Shown here in pieces: positions 43,568 to 54,800 of a stretch of 64,000 nucleotides of DNA. Under the pieces are notes generated by a model. It was not told the origin of the DNA. It worked only from the letters and a program-made list of their open reading frames with translations, and did no database searches. Position 1 is the stretch's first letter; each line of letters opens with the position of its first letter. The position numbers and the translations under genes were made by a program. This stretch comes from an uncultured Fluviicola sp. (GTDB lineage: Bacteria > Bacteroidota > Bacteroidia > Flavobacteriales_D > Crocinitomicaceae). The stretch is taken from assembly GCF_902168135.1 (NCBI RefSeq), contig NZ_CABHOL010000022.1:1-64000 (forward strand), in the 5' to 3' direction.

Positions 43568-45213
43568 TATTTGGAAAGGATTACTTTTTCAGTTAGGACA
43601 ACACTGTCATTTGCAATTAAAGTCACAAAGTAAGTTCCGTCGGCATAGCGGGATAAGTTAAAATCAACCGCGTGTTCTCCGGGAACGGTAGGTGCATCAG
43701 TAATGTGTCCGATGGATCTGCCGGAAATATCCTTGACCTCAATGTGGACCTTGGTTTCCTTTTTCAGAACATATGAGATACTGATACTTGAATTGGAGGG
43801 GTTCGGATAGCATTTGAGCCACAAATTTTCTTTGAAAAGCTCAGTAACACTGAGTTCCTTACAGCGAACATAATCCACACGACTGGAAACGAAATTCTCG
43901 AATTTAATGTGCTCGATAGCCGCATCAGGAGCACCGAACCAATCTTTGACCACAGAGGTGAAAACCTGCCTGTAATCATGCTGCAAAGGAATGTTTCCGT
44001 TTTGCAGGTTTGATAAATCGGGATTGTCTCCATAGACACCCGGATTCAGGCAAGTACCGTAAATAAGCATCGGAGCTGCATTTCCGTGGTCGGTTCCATA
44101 ACTTGCATTGGAAGCTACGCGGCGCCCGAATTCGGAGAAAGTCATGGTCAGAACCCGGTCAGCAAGTCCTAAGTTTGTCAAATCATCGTAAAATGCTTTT
44201 ACAGCCGATGAAATATGGTACATCAAAGCCGCGTGTGAGCCCATGGTCGTGTTATTAGTGACAACCTGGTTGGCATGTGTGTCGAATCCACCGATCCTGC
44301 AAAGGAATATCTTCGTTCCGATTCCTCCGCTGATCAAACGGGAAATAATTTTCAATTGTGGAGCCAAAGGGTTGTTTAACGAACCGCTCGGAGCGATATA
44401 CGGATATAAATCCGGGTAAACTGTTCCGGAGTTCGTTCCGGCATCGTAAACATCTCTCAAACGCTCTGCATAGTTGTTAGACTGTCTTTCGATCTGCATG
44501 ATGTATTCAATCTCATCACCCGCATGCGTAGGAGGGAAGTTGGTAGGTTCTTCGGCCCCAACGCTGTTTATCAGGTTGTAGAACGCATCCGGGTTTTGAA
44601 TGGAAAGCCCGGCCGGAATTCCCTGGTTCCTGTGGAATGCCAGAGAAACCCCGGTTCCCATTTCAAGTGCCAGCGGATCCGGAACAGTGGTATTCGGATA
44701 ACCTGTCGGATAATCCGGATAATAATGCTCAAAATAACGACCCATCCAGCCGGAGTTGAAGTAGTCGTCGTAATTTCCACCCATATACCAGACATCTCTG
44801 CTTCGGAAATGTGAACCATTCATGTTTTCATAAGAAACATTTTGAACGATTGCCATATTCCCGGCATCATACATGGCTTTCGAACCAACCATATCCGGGT
44901 GAAGCCCCACCTGTTTATTGGCAGGTAAATTGGGGTCCAGAGTGATGTAATGACGTGTTCCGCTTTGAGGAATGGCAATATTCGGTCTCAAATTGTAATA
45001 ATTGCCGTATTGGTTGATCGGAATGACCATGTTCAACCCGTCATTTCCACCGTGCATTTGGATCAGCACCAGGATTTTGTCGTTCAGACTGGATTTAGCC
45101 ATGTTCTCCAAAATACCGTCCGGCTGGACTAAATTCAATGCAATACCATTAAATTTTAAGAGCATTCCTGTTCCCAGCAGAGATGAAATGCGTACGAAGT
45201 CTCTTCTATCCAT
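43567..45213 (-). CDS. DUF1501 family protein with T9SS type A sorting domain
   Basis: 'MDRRDFVRISSLLGTGMLL', 'HGGNDGLNMVIP', 'FSEFGRRVASNASYGTDHGNAAPMLIYG', C-term 'LKCYPNPSNSSISI'. Confidence 0.88.
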   Translation of the reverse strand: MDRRDFVRISSLLGTGMLLKFNGIALNLVQPDGILENMAKSSLNDKILVLIQMHGGNDGLNMVIPINQYGNYYNLRPNIAIPQSGTRHYITLDPNLPANKQVGLHPDMVGSKAMYDAGNMAIVQNVSYENMNGSHFRSRDVWYMGGNYDDYFNSGWMGRYFEHYYPDYPTGYPNTTVPDPLALEMGTGVSLAFHRNQGIPAGLSIQNPDAFYNLINSVGAEEPTNFPPTHAGDEIEYIMQIERQSNNYAERLRDVYDAGTNSGTVYPDLYPYIAPSGSLNNPLAPQLKIISRLISGGIGTKIFLCRIGGFDTHANQVVTNNTTMGSHAALMYHISSAVKAFYDDLTNLGLADRVLTMTFSEFGRRVASNASYGTDHGNAAPMLIYGTCLNPGVYGDNPDLSNLQNGNIPLQHDYRQVFTSVVKDWFGAPDAAIEHIKFENFVSSRVDYVRCKELSVTELFKENLWLKCYPNPSNSSISISYVLKKETKVHIEVKDISGRSIGHITDAPTVPGEHAVDFNLSRYADGTYFVTLIANDSVVLTEKVILSK

Positions 45214-45225
45214 AGGGCGTAGTTT

Positions 45226-46863
45226 TTAAAATAATTGGTATTCCGGTGTCTGCATCATTGCCATGAAAAGGGATTCCAACTGCAAACGCACGTTGACATC
45301 GCTGCTCGTATTCACATAATTATTCCATTCGGCTGTCCAGTTTGCGGCCGGAAGCTGATCGAGTAAAACAGTATCTCTGAAATAATTAAAGCGGGTTGTA
45401 TCAATGGTGATGGGGAAAAGCCAGTCAACCAATTCCTGGACAAGAATAGTTGCATCCCCCGGATTGGAACAATTTGTTTCAACAAATTCCACCACATCGA
45501 GTTTCAATAGATTTCCACCCATACCGGTAAATCCGGTGATTAATAACTCGGAGAATTTGTAGCGGTTTGCCAGGTAATTGGATGAGATCCAAAACCGGTG
45601 ATATCCCGGGAATTGGTAATATGGTTCGTAGCCTGCTACGTCGTAAGGTTCAAAAAACTGAAGTCCCTGGAGGTCCAATTGTCCGATAAGCTGACCATAC
45701 ATTTCATAATGTGCTGTCAATTGGGTTGTTTTGTCCGGGACCGTTAAATTGAACAAACGCATCGTTCCGATAATCAGATCCATCGGTGATTTAATGATCG
45801 CACCGATATTGTTGTCTTCCGTGATCGGCGTATCCAGGTCGTAAAAATGTTCGCTTTGGAACAAAACTTCAAGTACGGAGGTAATAGTATAGTTGTTGCT
45901 GACCAAAGTTGCTGCCAGTGGTTCAATAATATCCGTTTCGATTTCTGCTGTTATATCGTAGTAAACGAATTCCCGGTAAATCCTTCTGCAAATGTGTTTT
46001 GCGGTATGCGGAGAATCGAAAACCATATTAACGATATCGTCTAATTCGGTATAAACTGCAGCTACGGCCGCATTCGTTCCGGTAACACTTCCTGTTTGGA
46101 TGACCTGATTATTGAATGCACTTGAGAACTGCTTGGATGTAACATCGTGCTGGGAGGAAGTCGTTGCCGAACCCTTTACTTTTCCGGTTGGAATATTCGT
46201 CACCGGGTCGATGGTTTGAAAAGAAGGATCAATTCCCCATCCTGTCAATGCTTTGGTCAATGCCTGAACATCCTGCTCGGTGAAGTTGGTATAATTCCCC
46301 AGGCTTAATTCTTCACCTTTGCCTACGGTATATAGCTCCAGGAACTCACGTGCGAAATTTTCCTGCGGAACACCTTTGATATTCAGGTTCCCATCCAGGT
46401 GAAGGAGCATGGCGTTATCGATTACAAGTGCTTTCGTAAGGTCTTTGTAATTCCCCAAAGCATAGTAGCGTAGTAAACGCAGGTAATCAATCGCAAACTG
46501 CGGATTATTCTCAATCCGGGTCATGATCATCGGGAAATGTGTATGGTAGAACCAAATCATCCTTTCGGTGAGATTTGCCCCGCCGGCCCGCATGTTTTCC
46601 ATCCACCAGCTGCGGGTATAATCCGCCAGGTTTGTACTGGTTGGACTTACCGTATTGGGGAAAATCCAGTCGGTTCCGCTTGAAGGATCAACGGGAAAGG
46701 GAGGGACAGGCTGAGTTTGGATAAGCGCGTTGACAGCAGCTTGTGCCGTCATCCCTGCAAAACTGGTAATATCCTGCAGTTTTGGTCCCATAGTAGCACG
46801 ACGCAGTAAATGCGCGGCTCTTTGAGTGCCTAAAGCTCCTGCAATCGGATTGAGTGAAGCCAT
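45226..46863 (-). CDS. DUF1800 family protein
   Basis: 'AAHLLRRATMGP', 'MIWFYHTHFPM', 'NFAREFLELYTVGKGEELSLGNYTNFTEQDVQALTKALTGWGI'. Confidence 0.88.
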   Translation of the reverse strand: MASLNPIAGALGTQRAAHLLRRATMGPKLQDITSFAGMTAQAAVNALIQTQPVPPFPVDPSSGTDWIFPNTVSPTSTNLADYTRSWWMENMRAGGANLTERMIWFYHTHFPMIMTRIENNPQFAIDYLRLLRYYALGNYKDLTKALVIDNAMLLHLDGNLNIKGVPQENFAREFLELYTVGKGEELSLGNYTNFTEQDVQALTKALTGWGIDPSFQTIDPVTNIPTGKVKGSATTSSQHDVTSKQFSSAFNNQVIQTGSVTGTNAAVAAVYTELDDIVNMVFDSPHTAKHICRRIYREFVYYDITAEIETDIIEPLAATLVSNNYTITSVLEVLFQSEHFYDLDTPITEDNNIGAIIKSPMDLIIGTMRLFNLTVPDKTTQLTAHYEMYGQLIGQLDLQGLQFFEPYDVAGYEPYYQFPGYHRFWISSNYLANRYKFSELLITGFTGMGGNLLKLDVVEFVETNCSNPGDATILVQELVDWLFPITIDTTRFNYFRDTVLLDQLPAANWTAEWNNYVNTSSDVNVRLQLESLFMAMMQTPEYQLF

Positions 46864-47186
46864 AAGTAACTAGTTGTGTTCGTTATTTATAAAATCAAAA
46901 GTACTAAGTCAATAACTTCAGTTAGACTTATCAGGAGAGAAGAGAGAATCAGTTCTGTGTGTTTTAGAGAAACCAAGGTAGAATTTTTGTTTTACATTTT
47001 CAATAAAATTCAAAGATCAGGTTCAATTTTATCACCAACGAACTTAGTTCTTTCCGGCTTGGTTGTTTTTTGTAGTAAGGGAAAAGAAGCTGTTGAACGA
47101 ATTCGCTAGTTGGTATTATTTTTTCATGGAATGAATAAATAAAGGGTTCGGCTGAATATTTTTTGACGGAATTTGATAGAGGTATA

Positions 47187-47226
47187 AAACAGGTAGGGCC
47201 GCGGTTAATCGCGGCCCTACCTGTTT
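47187..47226. repeat. Palindromic element (dispersed palindrome family) downstream of lpdA
   Basis: aaacaggtagggccgcg-gttaat-cgcggccctacctgttt, 17-bp perfect arms. Confidence 0.88.
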
Positions 47227-47238
47227 TTGGTTTATTTT

Positions 47239-48630
47239 TTACAAATGGATCACTTCACCGTATGCCGCAGCAGCAGCTTCCATCACTGCTTCAGACATGG
47301 TTGGATGCGGGTGAACCGTTTTGATCAATTCTTCACCGGTTACTTCCAGTTTACGGATAGCAACGATCTCAGCGATCATTTCGGTCACGTTAGCTCCGAT
47401 CATGTGAGCTCCTAATAATTCACCGTATTTCGCATCGAAGATCAATTTTACGAAACCGTCTTTCGCGCCTGCAGCAGATGCTTTACCGGATGCAGAGAAC
47501 GGGAATTTACCCACTTTGATTTCCATTCCAGCTTCTTTTGCTGCTTTTTCTGTTATACCAACAGATGCAACTTCAGGAGAGCAGTAGGTACATCCCGGGA
47601 TATTTCCGTAATCCAATGGCTCCGGATGGTGGCCTGCAATTTTCTCCACACAGATAATTCCTTCCGCAGAAGCAACATGTGCCAACGCAGCTGTAGGAAT
47701 AACATCTCCGATTGCGAAGTAACCAGGGATATTTGTCTGGTAGAAATCGTTTACAAGGATTCTTCCTTTGTCAACAACGATTCCCAATTCTTCCAATCCG
47801 ATGTTTTCAATATTTGCCTGGATACCAACTGCAGAAAGAACTACATCACATTCGATCTTTTCTTCTCCTTTAGCTGTTTTCACAGTAACCACACATCCTT
47901 TTCCGGAAGTGTCTACTGATTCAACAGATGCATTTGTCATAATGTTGATTCCTGCTTTTTTGAAGGATTTCTCCAATTGCTTGGATACTTCTTCGTCTTC
48001 GATAGGAACTACATTCGGTAAATATTCTACGATAGTAACTTCTGTTCCGATTGCATTGTAGAAATAAGCAAATTCCACACCGATAGCTCCCGAACCAACA
48101 ACAACCATTTTCTTAGGTTGCGTTTTCATGCTCATTGCTTCGCGGTAACCGATGATCTTAGATCCGTCTTGCGGTAAGTTCGGTAATTGGCGGGAACGGG
48201 CTCCGGTTGCAATGATGATTCCTTTATCCGCAGTATATTCAGTTACTTTCCCGTCTTCTCCGGTAACAGCTACTTTTTTTCCTGCTTTCAGAACGCCGGT
48301 TCCCTTAATCACATCAATCTTGTTCTTCTTCATCAGGAATTGGATTCCCTGGCTCATTCCGTTGGCAACACCTCTGGAACGATCAACCATTCCTCCGAAA
48401 TCTGCTTTTGAATCCTTCACGGTAATTCCGTAATCAGACGCATGTTGAATGTATTCGAACACATTCGCACTTTTTAATAATGCTTTTGTTGGAATACATC
48501 CCCAGTTCAAACAGATTCCACCCAATGAATCACGCTCTACAACTGCAGTTTTCAAACCTAATTGCGATGCGCGAATAGCGGCAACATATCCGCCGGGACC
48601 ACTCCCAATAACTATGATATCGTAATTCAT
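47239..48630 (-). CDS. lpdA: Dihydrolipoyl dehydrogenase
   Basis: 'VIGSGPGGYVAAIRASQLGLKTAVVERDSLGGICLNWGCIPTKALL', 'VKTVHPHPTMSEAVMEAA'-type C-term; ATG 48630 preferred over TTG 48642. Confidence 0.96.
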   Translation of the reverse strand: MNYDIIVIGSGPGGYVAAIRASQLGLKTAVVERDSLGGICLNWGCIPTKALLKSANVFEYIQHASDYGITVKDSKADFGGMVDRSRGVANGMSQGIQFLMKKNKIDVIKGTGVLKAGKKVAVTGEDGKVTEYTADKGIIIATGARSRQLPNLPQDGSKIIGYREAMSMKTQPKKMVVVGSGAIGVEFAYFYNAIGTEVTIVEYLPNVVPIEDEEVSKQLEKSFKKAGINIMTNASVESVDTSGKGCVVTVKTAKGEEKIECDVVLSAVGIQANIENIGLEELGIVVDKGRILVNDFYQTNIPGYFAIGDVIPTAALAHVASAEGIICVEKIAGHHPEPLDYGNIPGCTYCSPEVASVGITEKAAKEAGMEIKVGKFPFSASGKASAAGAKDGFVKLIFDAKYGELLGAHMIGANVTEMIAEIVAIRKLEVTGEELIKTVHPHPTMSEAVMEAAAAAYGEVIHL

Positions 48631-48743
48631 TTCTTTTTTCAATAAAATGTAATGGGACGAAATTAATCAATTCTCAGGAATTGTGAACGAATCTACCTGC
48701 GAATTCACACAGATAATACTTATCGCTAAGATATGAACCTGTT

Positions 48744-48827
48744 TCTCCCGCAGATAGCGCCGATTACGCTGATTTTATGTAGTTGTTCCAGCAGTCTGTC
48801 GGCTTAATCAGCTAGATCTGTGGGAGA
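48744..48827. repeat. Degenerate inverted repeat in divergent intergenic region
   Basis: tctcccgcagat ... atctgtgggaga, 11 of 12 complementary. Confidence 0.5.
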
Positions 48828-48870
48828 TTTCTTTATTCTATCAAATACACGGTTTTCTTTGTGGATTTTC

Positions 48871-48878
48871 TAATTTTG
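48871..48878 (+). promoter_or_regulatory. -7 box upstream of M61 peptidase
   Basis: TAATTTTG, 15 nt before ATG 48894. Confidence 0.5.
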
Positions 48879-48893
48879 ACGAAAATTCATCCA

Positions 48894-50603
48894 ATGGCTC
48901 AGTATCATATCGCTATCGAACAAGCAAACCAGCAATACATTCAATTCAAAGTAATTTTTGAAAATGTAGCACCGAATACGGTTATTCATTTGCCGAAATG
49001 GAGACCCGGAAGGTATGAACTAGGCAATTTTGCTAAGAATGTCAGAGGTTTTAAAGTTTTCAACGCGGAAGGAAAAGCGGTTGATTTTCGAAAAATTGAT
49101 CTTTCTTCCTGGGAAATTGGTGTTTCTGAGCCAACAACCATTCGAGTAGAGTACAGTTATTATGCCTCCGAATTAAATGCAGGATCAACATACCTCAATA
49201 AGCAGATGTTGTATGTCAACCCGGTGAACTGTTTTATTTACCAGGAAGGAAAAAAAGACGAAGCTTGTGAAGTGATACTCAACATTCCTTCAGATTGGAA
49301 TGTTGCGGGCTCGATGGAAAGAGAAGGAACTGTTTTGAGAGCAGCGGATTTTGACGAGCTTGCCGATTCACCGTTCATTTGTTCGGCAACTTTGCAATAC
49401 AATCAATACGAATCACATGGAACGATCTTCCATTTGTGGTTCCAGGGTGACTGCGCAGTAGATTGGTCACGTTTGATCAAAGATTTCAAAGCATTTACGG
49501 ATAAGCAGATCGAGAAATTCATAGAATTCCCGGTTCCGCATTACCATTTCCTGTTCCACATCCTGCCATACAAAGCGTATCATGGAGTGGAACACCAGAA
49601 ATCAACGGTGATTGCTCTCGGACCAACATATGACGTCTTTGGAGCACTTTATACGGAGCTATTGGGAGTTTCTTCCCATGAATTGTACCATACCTGGAAT
49701 GTGAAAGCCATCCGCCCGATTGAAATGTTCCCTTACGATTATCAAAAAGAGAATTTATCCAAATTGGGGTATCTGTGTGAAGGTGTAACAACATACATGG
49801 GAGATTTGATGCTTTACAAATCAGGTGTATTCACTTTGAATCAATATTTGCATGAATTCACCGGACAGCTTCAAAAGCATTTCGATAATTTCGGCCGTTT
49901 CCATTATTCCGTTGCAGATTCATCTTATGATACCTGGCTGGATGGTTATGTACCGGGTGCACCGGGCCGTAAAGTTTCCATTTATACGGAGGGTTGTTTG
50001 CTGGCATTTGTATGTGATGTAAAAATCCGCGAATACTCTGCAAACAAACATGGTTTGGACGAATTGATGAAGCGCTTGTATTTCAATTTCGCGCTAAATG
50101 GAAAAGGAGTCAGTGAAGAAGATTATTTAGGCTTATTGAAAGAACTGGCTGGTGACGGAACGGAAGAACTGATTAAAGATTATTTCTATGGGACAAGACC
50201 GTTTGAAGCCATTTTGACTGAAGCGCTTGAATCTATCGGGTTGGAACTGACTCATCAACCAAACCAGAAATACTCCGCCGGAAGAGTTGGGTTTAAAGCA
50301 GTGTCTCACGGAGCACATTTCCTGGTAGCGGCAATATATCCGGGATCGCCTGCTGACTTGGCGGGACTCATGATCAATGATGAGATCATCGGTGTGAATG
50401 AATTCAAAGTAAATGGTGATATCGACAATTGGCTGCAGTACCTGGATGATCAGAACAAACGGTTAACAGTGATACGTCAGGGAAAAATACTCGAATTGCC
50501 GTTACCGGAAGTTCAGCGAAGCTTCTATTTGGAATATGGTGTGAGTGTTATTGAAAATCCGAATAATGCTCAGAAAAAAGCATTTGAACATTGGAAAGCT
50601 TAA
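48894..50603 (+). CDS. M61 family glycyl aminopeptidase-like metallopeptidase with PDZ domain
   Basis: 'GVSSHELYHTWNVKAIRP' HExxH, PDZ 'AAIYPGSPADLAGLMINDEIIGVNEF'. Confidence 0.92.
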   Translation: MAQYHIAIEQANQQYIQFKVIFENVAPNTVIHLPKWRPGRYELGNFAKNVRGFKVFNAEGKAVDFRKIDLSSWEIGVSEPTTIRVEYSYYASELNAGSTYLNKQMLYVNPVNCFIYQEGKKDEACEVILNIPSDWNVAGSMEREGTVLRAADFDELADSPFICSATLQYNQYESHGTIFHLWFQGDCAVDWSRLIKDFKAFTDKQIEKFIEFPVPHYHFLFHILPYKAYHGVEHQKSTVIALGPTYDVFGALYTELLGVSSHELYHTWNVKAIRPIEMFPYDYQKENLSKLGYLCEGVTTYMGDLMLYKSGVFTLNQYLHEFTGQLQKHFDNFGRFHYSVADSSYDTWLDGYVPGAPGRKVSIYTEGCLLAFVCDVKIREYSANKHGLDELMKRLYFNFALNGKGVSEEDYLGLLKELAGDGTEELIKDYFYGTRPFEAILTEALESIGLELTHQPNQKYSAGRVGFKAVSHGAHFLVAAIYPGSPADLAGLMINDEIIGVNEFKVNGDIDNWLQYLDDQNKRLTVIRQGKILELPLPEVQRSFYLEYGVSVIENPNNAQKKAFEHWKA

Positions 50604-50787
50604 GAGCGAAGTTTTCAAAATCAGGTGAATAAATTTTCTGTCTGAAAGGTAATCTCGCAAAGTTGCTGAGCTTCGTGTTTTCTGAATTTTTCCGCGATTA
50701 AAACGCTTACCAATTAGTTGCCGGCGAATATAAATTCCGCCCGATTAAGGGATTTCTATTGATTAGTTTTGTCAAAAATTTTACAAA

Positions 50788-51747
50788 ATGATCAATCAAA
50801 ATGGCTTTAAAATAGCACTAATAGGTGCTGTTCTTATTTTTTCGAATTCAGTAAGCGCACAATTCAAATTTTCAAGAGTCAATGTAGCTGACGGTGTTAA
50901 AACGGTAGTAAAATCGGGCGATAAAGTTGATCTGCGTATCAGTCCGGCAGGTAATGTTGAGCAAAACTTCGTAGTTGATTTGGATCTTGCAGCATTTAAG
51001 AAAGCATATAAGTATGATGTGATAATCGTTTCTTATTTGCGTAATGACAAGGCTAACTTTTCATACATCCATGAACTGGAGTCGGTACTTAACACGAAAA
51101 AATATGCGGGAAAGGGGATAGTACCTGTTTATGCGTACGACAATAAAAAATTCAAAGAAACAGATTACAGAACACTTGCAAAGGATTTGATCGAATACGA
51201 AGGTCCAACACCTGTTTCACGAAAAATTGCTGTATATGGTAGTTTTATCACGGGTGAAGAAGGATATTTTGATGCAAATGACATGTACCAGTTCAGAAAT
51301 AAGTATTCCGAAGGAGAACTTCTCGGTTTTATTGAGTTGAATACTATTTACAACAAGAAACAAATTGACGATTACAACGCTAAGAAAAAGGGTCAGGAGT
51401 ATGCAGATGCAGAAAGGCACGTTCAAAATTTGCAATACAATTTCAAAAGAAATGTATTGGAAAATGTGAATCAATACTTAGCTCCGGTTGTCGCAACTCC
51501 GATTTACGGGGCATTGGCAGATGGTTTGACAGAAGTTTGGGATTGGAAGGTAAAAGCAACCGAAGCTATTAAATCTCCTGAGAATGCAGATAAATACATT
51601 GCCGCGGTTGCAGAATTAGATAAAGACTATGAATTGCTGCAGACAATCGCTTCCAAGGATAAAAATATCCTAAAGACTTTGAATAAAGAAATTAAGACGA
51701 AGAAAACAACCCAGGAAAAGTGGGATTATCTCCAGACGAATAAATAG
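50788..51747 (+). CDS. Hypothetical secreted protein
   Basis: Signal peptide 'IALIGAVLIFSNSVSA', no domain recognised. Confidence 0.65.
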   Translation: MINQNGFKIALIGAVLIFSNSVSAQFKFSRVNVADGVKTVVKSGDKVDLRISPAGNVEQNFVVDLDLAAFKKAYKYDVIIVSYLRNDKANFSYIHELESVLNTKKYAGKGIVPVYAYDNKKFKETDYRTLAKDLIEYEGPTPVSRKIAVYGSFITGEEGYFDANDMYQFRNKYSEGELLGFIELNTIYNKKQIDDYNAKKKGQEYADAERHVQNLQYNFKRNVLENVNQYLAPVVATPIYGALADGLTEVWDWKVKATEAIKSPENADKYIAAVAELDKDYELLQTIASKDKNILKTLNKEIKTKKTTQEKWDYLQTNK

Positions 51748-51769
51748 TTAATGATATCAAAAAATGTGC

Positions 51770-51793
51770 AGGGACGCGAAGCTTCGCGTCCCT
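51770..51793. repeat. Perfect 24-bp palindrome (dispersed palindrome family) between convergent genes
   Basis: agggacgcgaagcttcgcgtccct. Confidence 0.88.
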
Positions 51794-51816
51794 TCCTGTT
51801 TTTTATAATAGATACT

Positions 51817-54800
51817 CTATCTCAATAAATGAATATGTCCGGTTTTCGTGTTTTTCTTGTCATTTCCGGATGATTTGAAGCGAACAGTCCAGGTATAAAT
51901 TCCGGCAGTGCATAGTTCACCGTTATAGGTTCCGTCCCAGCCATACTGTGTATCGTTGGATTCAAATAAAGTTTCTCCCCAGCGGTTGTAAATAGTCAGG
52001 GTGTAATTATACGGATCAAACCCTGAAGTAAATACCGGTGCGAATACGTTGTTGAATTCATCTCCGTCAGGTGTAAATGTGTTCGGAACATAGTAAACCA
52101 GCTCTTCCTGGATTGTTACGGAAAGTCTGGCTGTATCCGGACAGTTTCCGGCATTGTTTGCAACAAGTGTAATCACATAATTTCCGGCTTCTTCGGTATA
52201 AGTGTGGCTTGGGTTGAACAAATTGCTGGTAGCTCCGTCGCCAAAATCCCATGAATAAGCCGAAGCGTTAGAGGAAGTGTTGAATGTGTGGAATTCAGGA
52301 TTCATCAAACCATGAACCGGATTATTGACTGAAAACTGGGCATCAGCATTCGGTAAGGCACAAATGAAACCTGGAAAAGATGTTGTAGTCGAGCATCCTG
52401 ACTGGCTGGTAGAAGTAACAGTGATATCATAGCATCCTGCACCATTGAATGTGTGAGTGACACTATCCGGCTGATTTGAATTCGAAGAACCGTCACCAAA
52501 ATTCCATGTCACTGAACCTGATGGTATGCTTTCATCAATAATAGAAGCAGTAAAAGGTGCACAGCCGGTGGATTGCTGCGTAGAAATCTGGACTACAGGC
52601 ATTGGATTTACTACAATGGTTGTTGTTCCGGGGGTGGCACATCCTCCGCTAACAGTATAACTGATCGTGTGAGAACCAGCTCCCGCTTGCGAAGGTGAGA
52701 ATTCACCCGTGCCTGCATTCACAATTCCATTACCAGCCCATGTTCCTCCGGCAATACTTGCGTAAAGAATCTCATTTGTTCCAGCTTCACAGAAAGGGCC
52801 GGCAGCTGTTATAACAGGTACTTGACCGGAATTCACAATCACGTTGGTTGTTGCGGATGAGGTACAACCGTTTAATGTTGTTGTAACGGTATAGGTTCCG
52901 CCCGCACTAATGGTGGCTGTATTAGAAACATTTTGTGTGTTGGCACTGAATCCGTTCGGACCTGACCAGCTGTAGCTTGTTCCCGGAAGGCTTGTTGCCT
53001 GCAACTGCATCGTACTTCCTTCACATAAAGGACCGTTATTCGTAGCCGTAACTGTTGGTACCGGGTTGACGGTTAAAGTCATACTTGCGTTTGCAGAACA
53101 AGATCCTGTGGTTCCTGTAACGGTATAGGTTGTTGTAACCGTTGGATTTGCGGTGACAGTTGTTCCTGTGGTTGATGATAACCCTGCAGACGGACTCCAA
53201 CTGTAATTCGTCGCTCCGGAAGCAGTTAAGGTTGTGGACGCACCGTTGCAGATACTAGTGTTAGGAGATACTGAAACGACAACGGGAGTAACTGTAACGG
53301 TTACAGGTAAAGATGCCGTACAGCTTCCACTGGTTCCGGAAACCGTGTAAGTGGTAGTCGTTGTGGGGTTTGCAGTAACAGATGCACCGGTTGTTGAGGA
53401 TAAACCTGTGGACGGTGACCAGGAATAATTCGTTGCCCCACCTGCCGTCAAAATGGTTGAACCACCATTACAGATACTTGCATTCGGAGATACGGTTAAT
53501 GCAAGCGGGGTCACAGTAACGGTAACGGTTTGTGTCGAAGAACAACTTCCATTCGTTCCTGTAACGGTATAAGTTGTTGTCGTAGCCGGGCTCGCAGTTA
53601 CACTTGCTCCTGTTGAAGCCGATAACCCGGTTGCAGGTGACCAGGAATAATTTGTTGCACCACTCGCAGTGAGTGTGGTGGACGCACCGTTGCAAATACT
53701 TGCGTTGGGAGAAACAGTAAGGTTCAAAGGAGTAACGGTAACAGTTGTTGTTGCAGTTGCTGAACAGGAACCGTTAGTTCCGGTTACGGTATAAGTGGTC
53801 GTTGTTGTCGGATTTGCCGTAACCGTTGCACCTGTTGCAGCAGACAAACCGGTTGTGGGCGACCAGGTATAATTCGTTGCGCCGCTGGCCGTTAAAGTCG
53901 TGGAAGCTCCCGAACAAATCGTAGTACTTGGGGTTACGCCCACAGTTAACGGAGCAACCGTAACTGTAACTGTAGCATTACTCGTACAGCCAGCAGTTGT
54001 TCCTGTTACAGTATAAGTTGTAGTTGTTGCCGGACTTGCCGTTACTGTGGCACCGGTAGTTGAAGACAAACCTGTTGACGGTGACCAGGTGTAAGTTCCT
54101 GCACCGCTTGCAGTAAGGGTTGCACTTCCTCCGGTACAAATGGTTTGGGCGGCAGGTGGAGTAACTGTAGCGCTATTTACGGTAATAGTTGTAGAGGATG
54201 ATGCATTACAAGGAGCAACTCCTACGGAATAGTTAATGGTATGTGTTCCGATTCCGGCTGAAGCAGGGTTAAATACTCCGCTGGAAGAAACTCCCGGTCC
54301 TGACCAGGTTCCTCCCATATCTGCGGCAATTAACTGGGTTGTTCCGGAAGTCACACAAAACGGTCCTGCAGGTGTAATTGCAGGGTTTGGCGGGCCTGAT
54401 TGAGCACCGGTTGGACTCAGTGATAGTGTGAAATTGCTGGAACTTCCGCTCCAGTTCTCAACAAGGATCATGATTTCCTGACCGGCAGTAACCATCGGTG
54501 CCGGTACAGATGCACTGCACGGAAAAGAAGTTCCGAATTGGTTACAGCCGCTTGATGAACTGGCATAATTACAGCCTATCTCATTGATTGGGTTTTGAAT
54601 GGCTGTACAAGGAGATTGTCCGTTTGGAATATTGAAAACAGCCACATCCAGGAAACCTGAATTGGAGTTTCCGTCAATAAGCATGTTTAAAGGACCGGAT
54701 GTTGTAATGTGCAGAATGATGTATCCCATATTCGGTCCGAAGAAATCGAGACAGGAACTCACAACCGGTCCCGGATTAACAAAGGTAAATGGACCTGCGG

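Noticed and set aside
50630-50720. Sequence 'aatctcgcaaagttgctgagcttcg' as a dispersed repeat
   Set aside because: No second copy in this window; could only be tested genome-wide.
53065-54175. 222-bp repeats as a possible CRISPR or satellite array
   Set aside because: They are in-frame coding repeats of an Ig-like domain.
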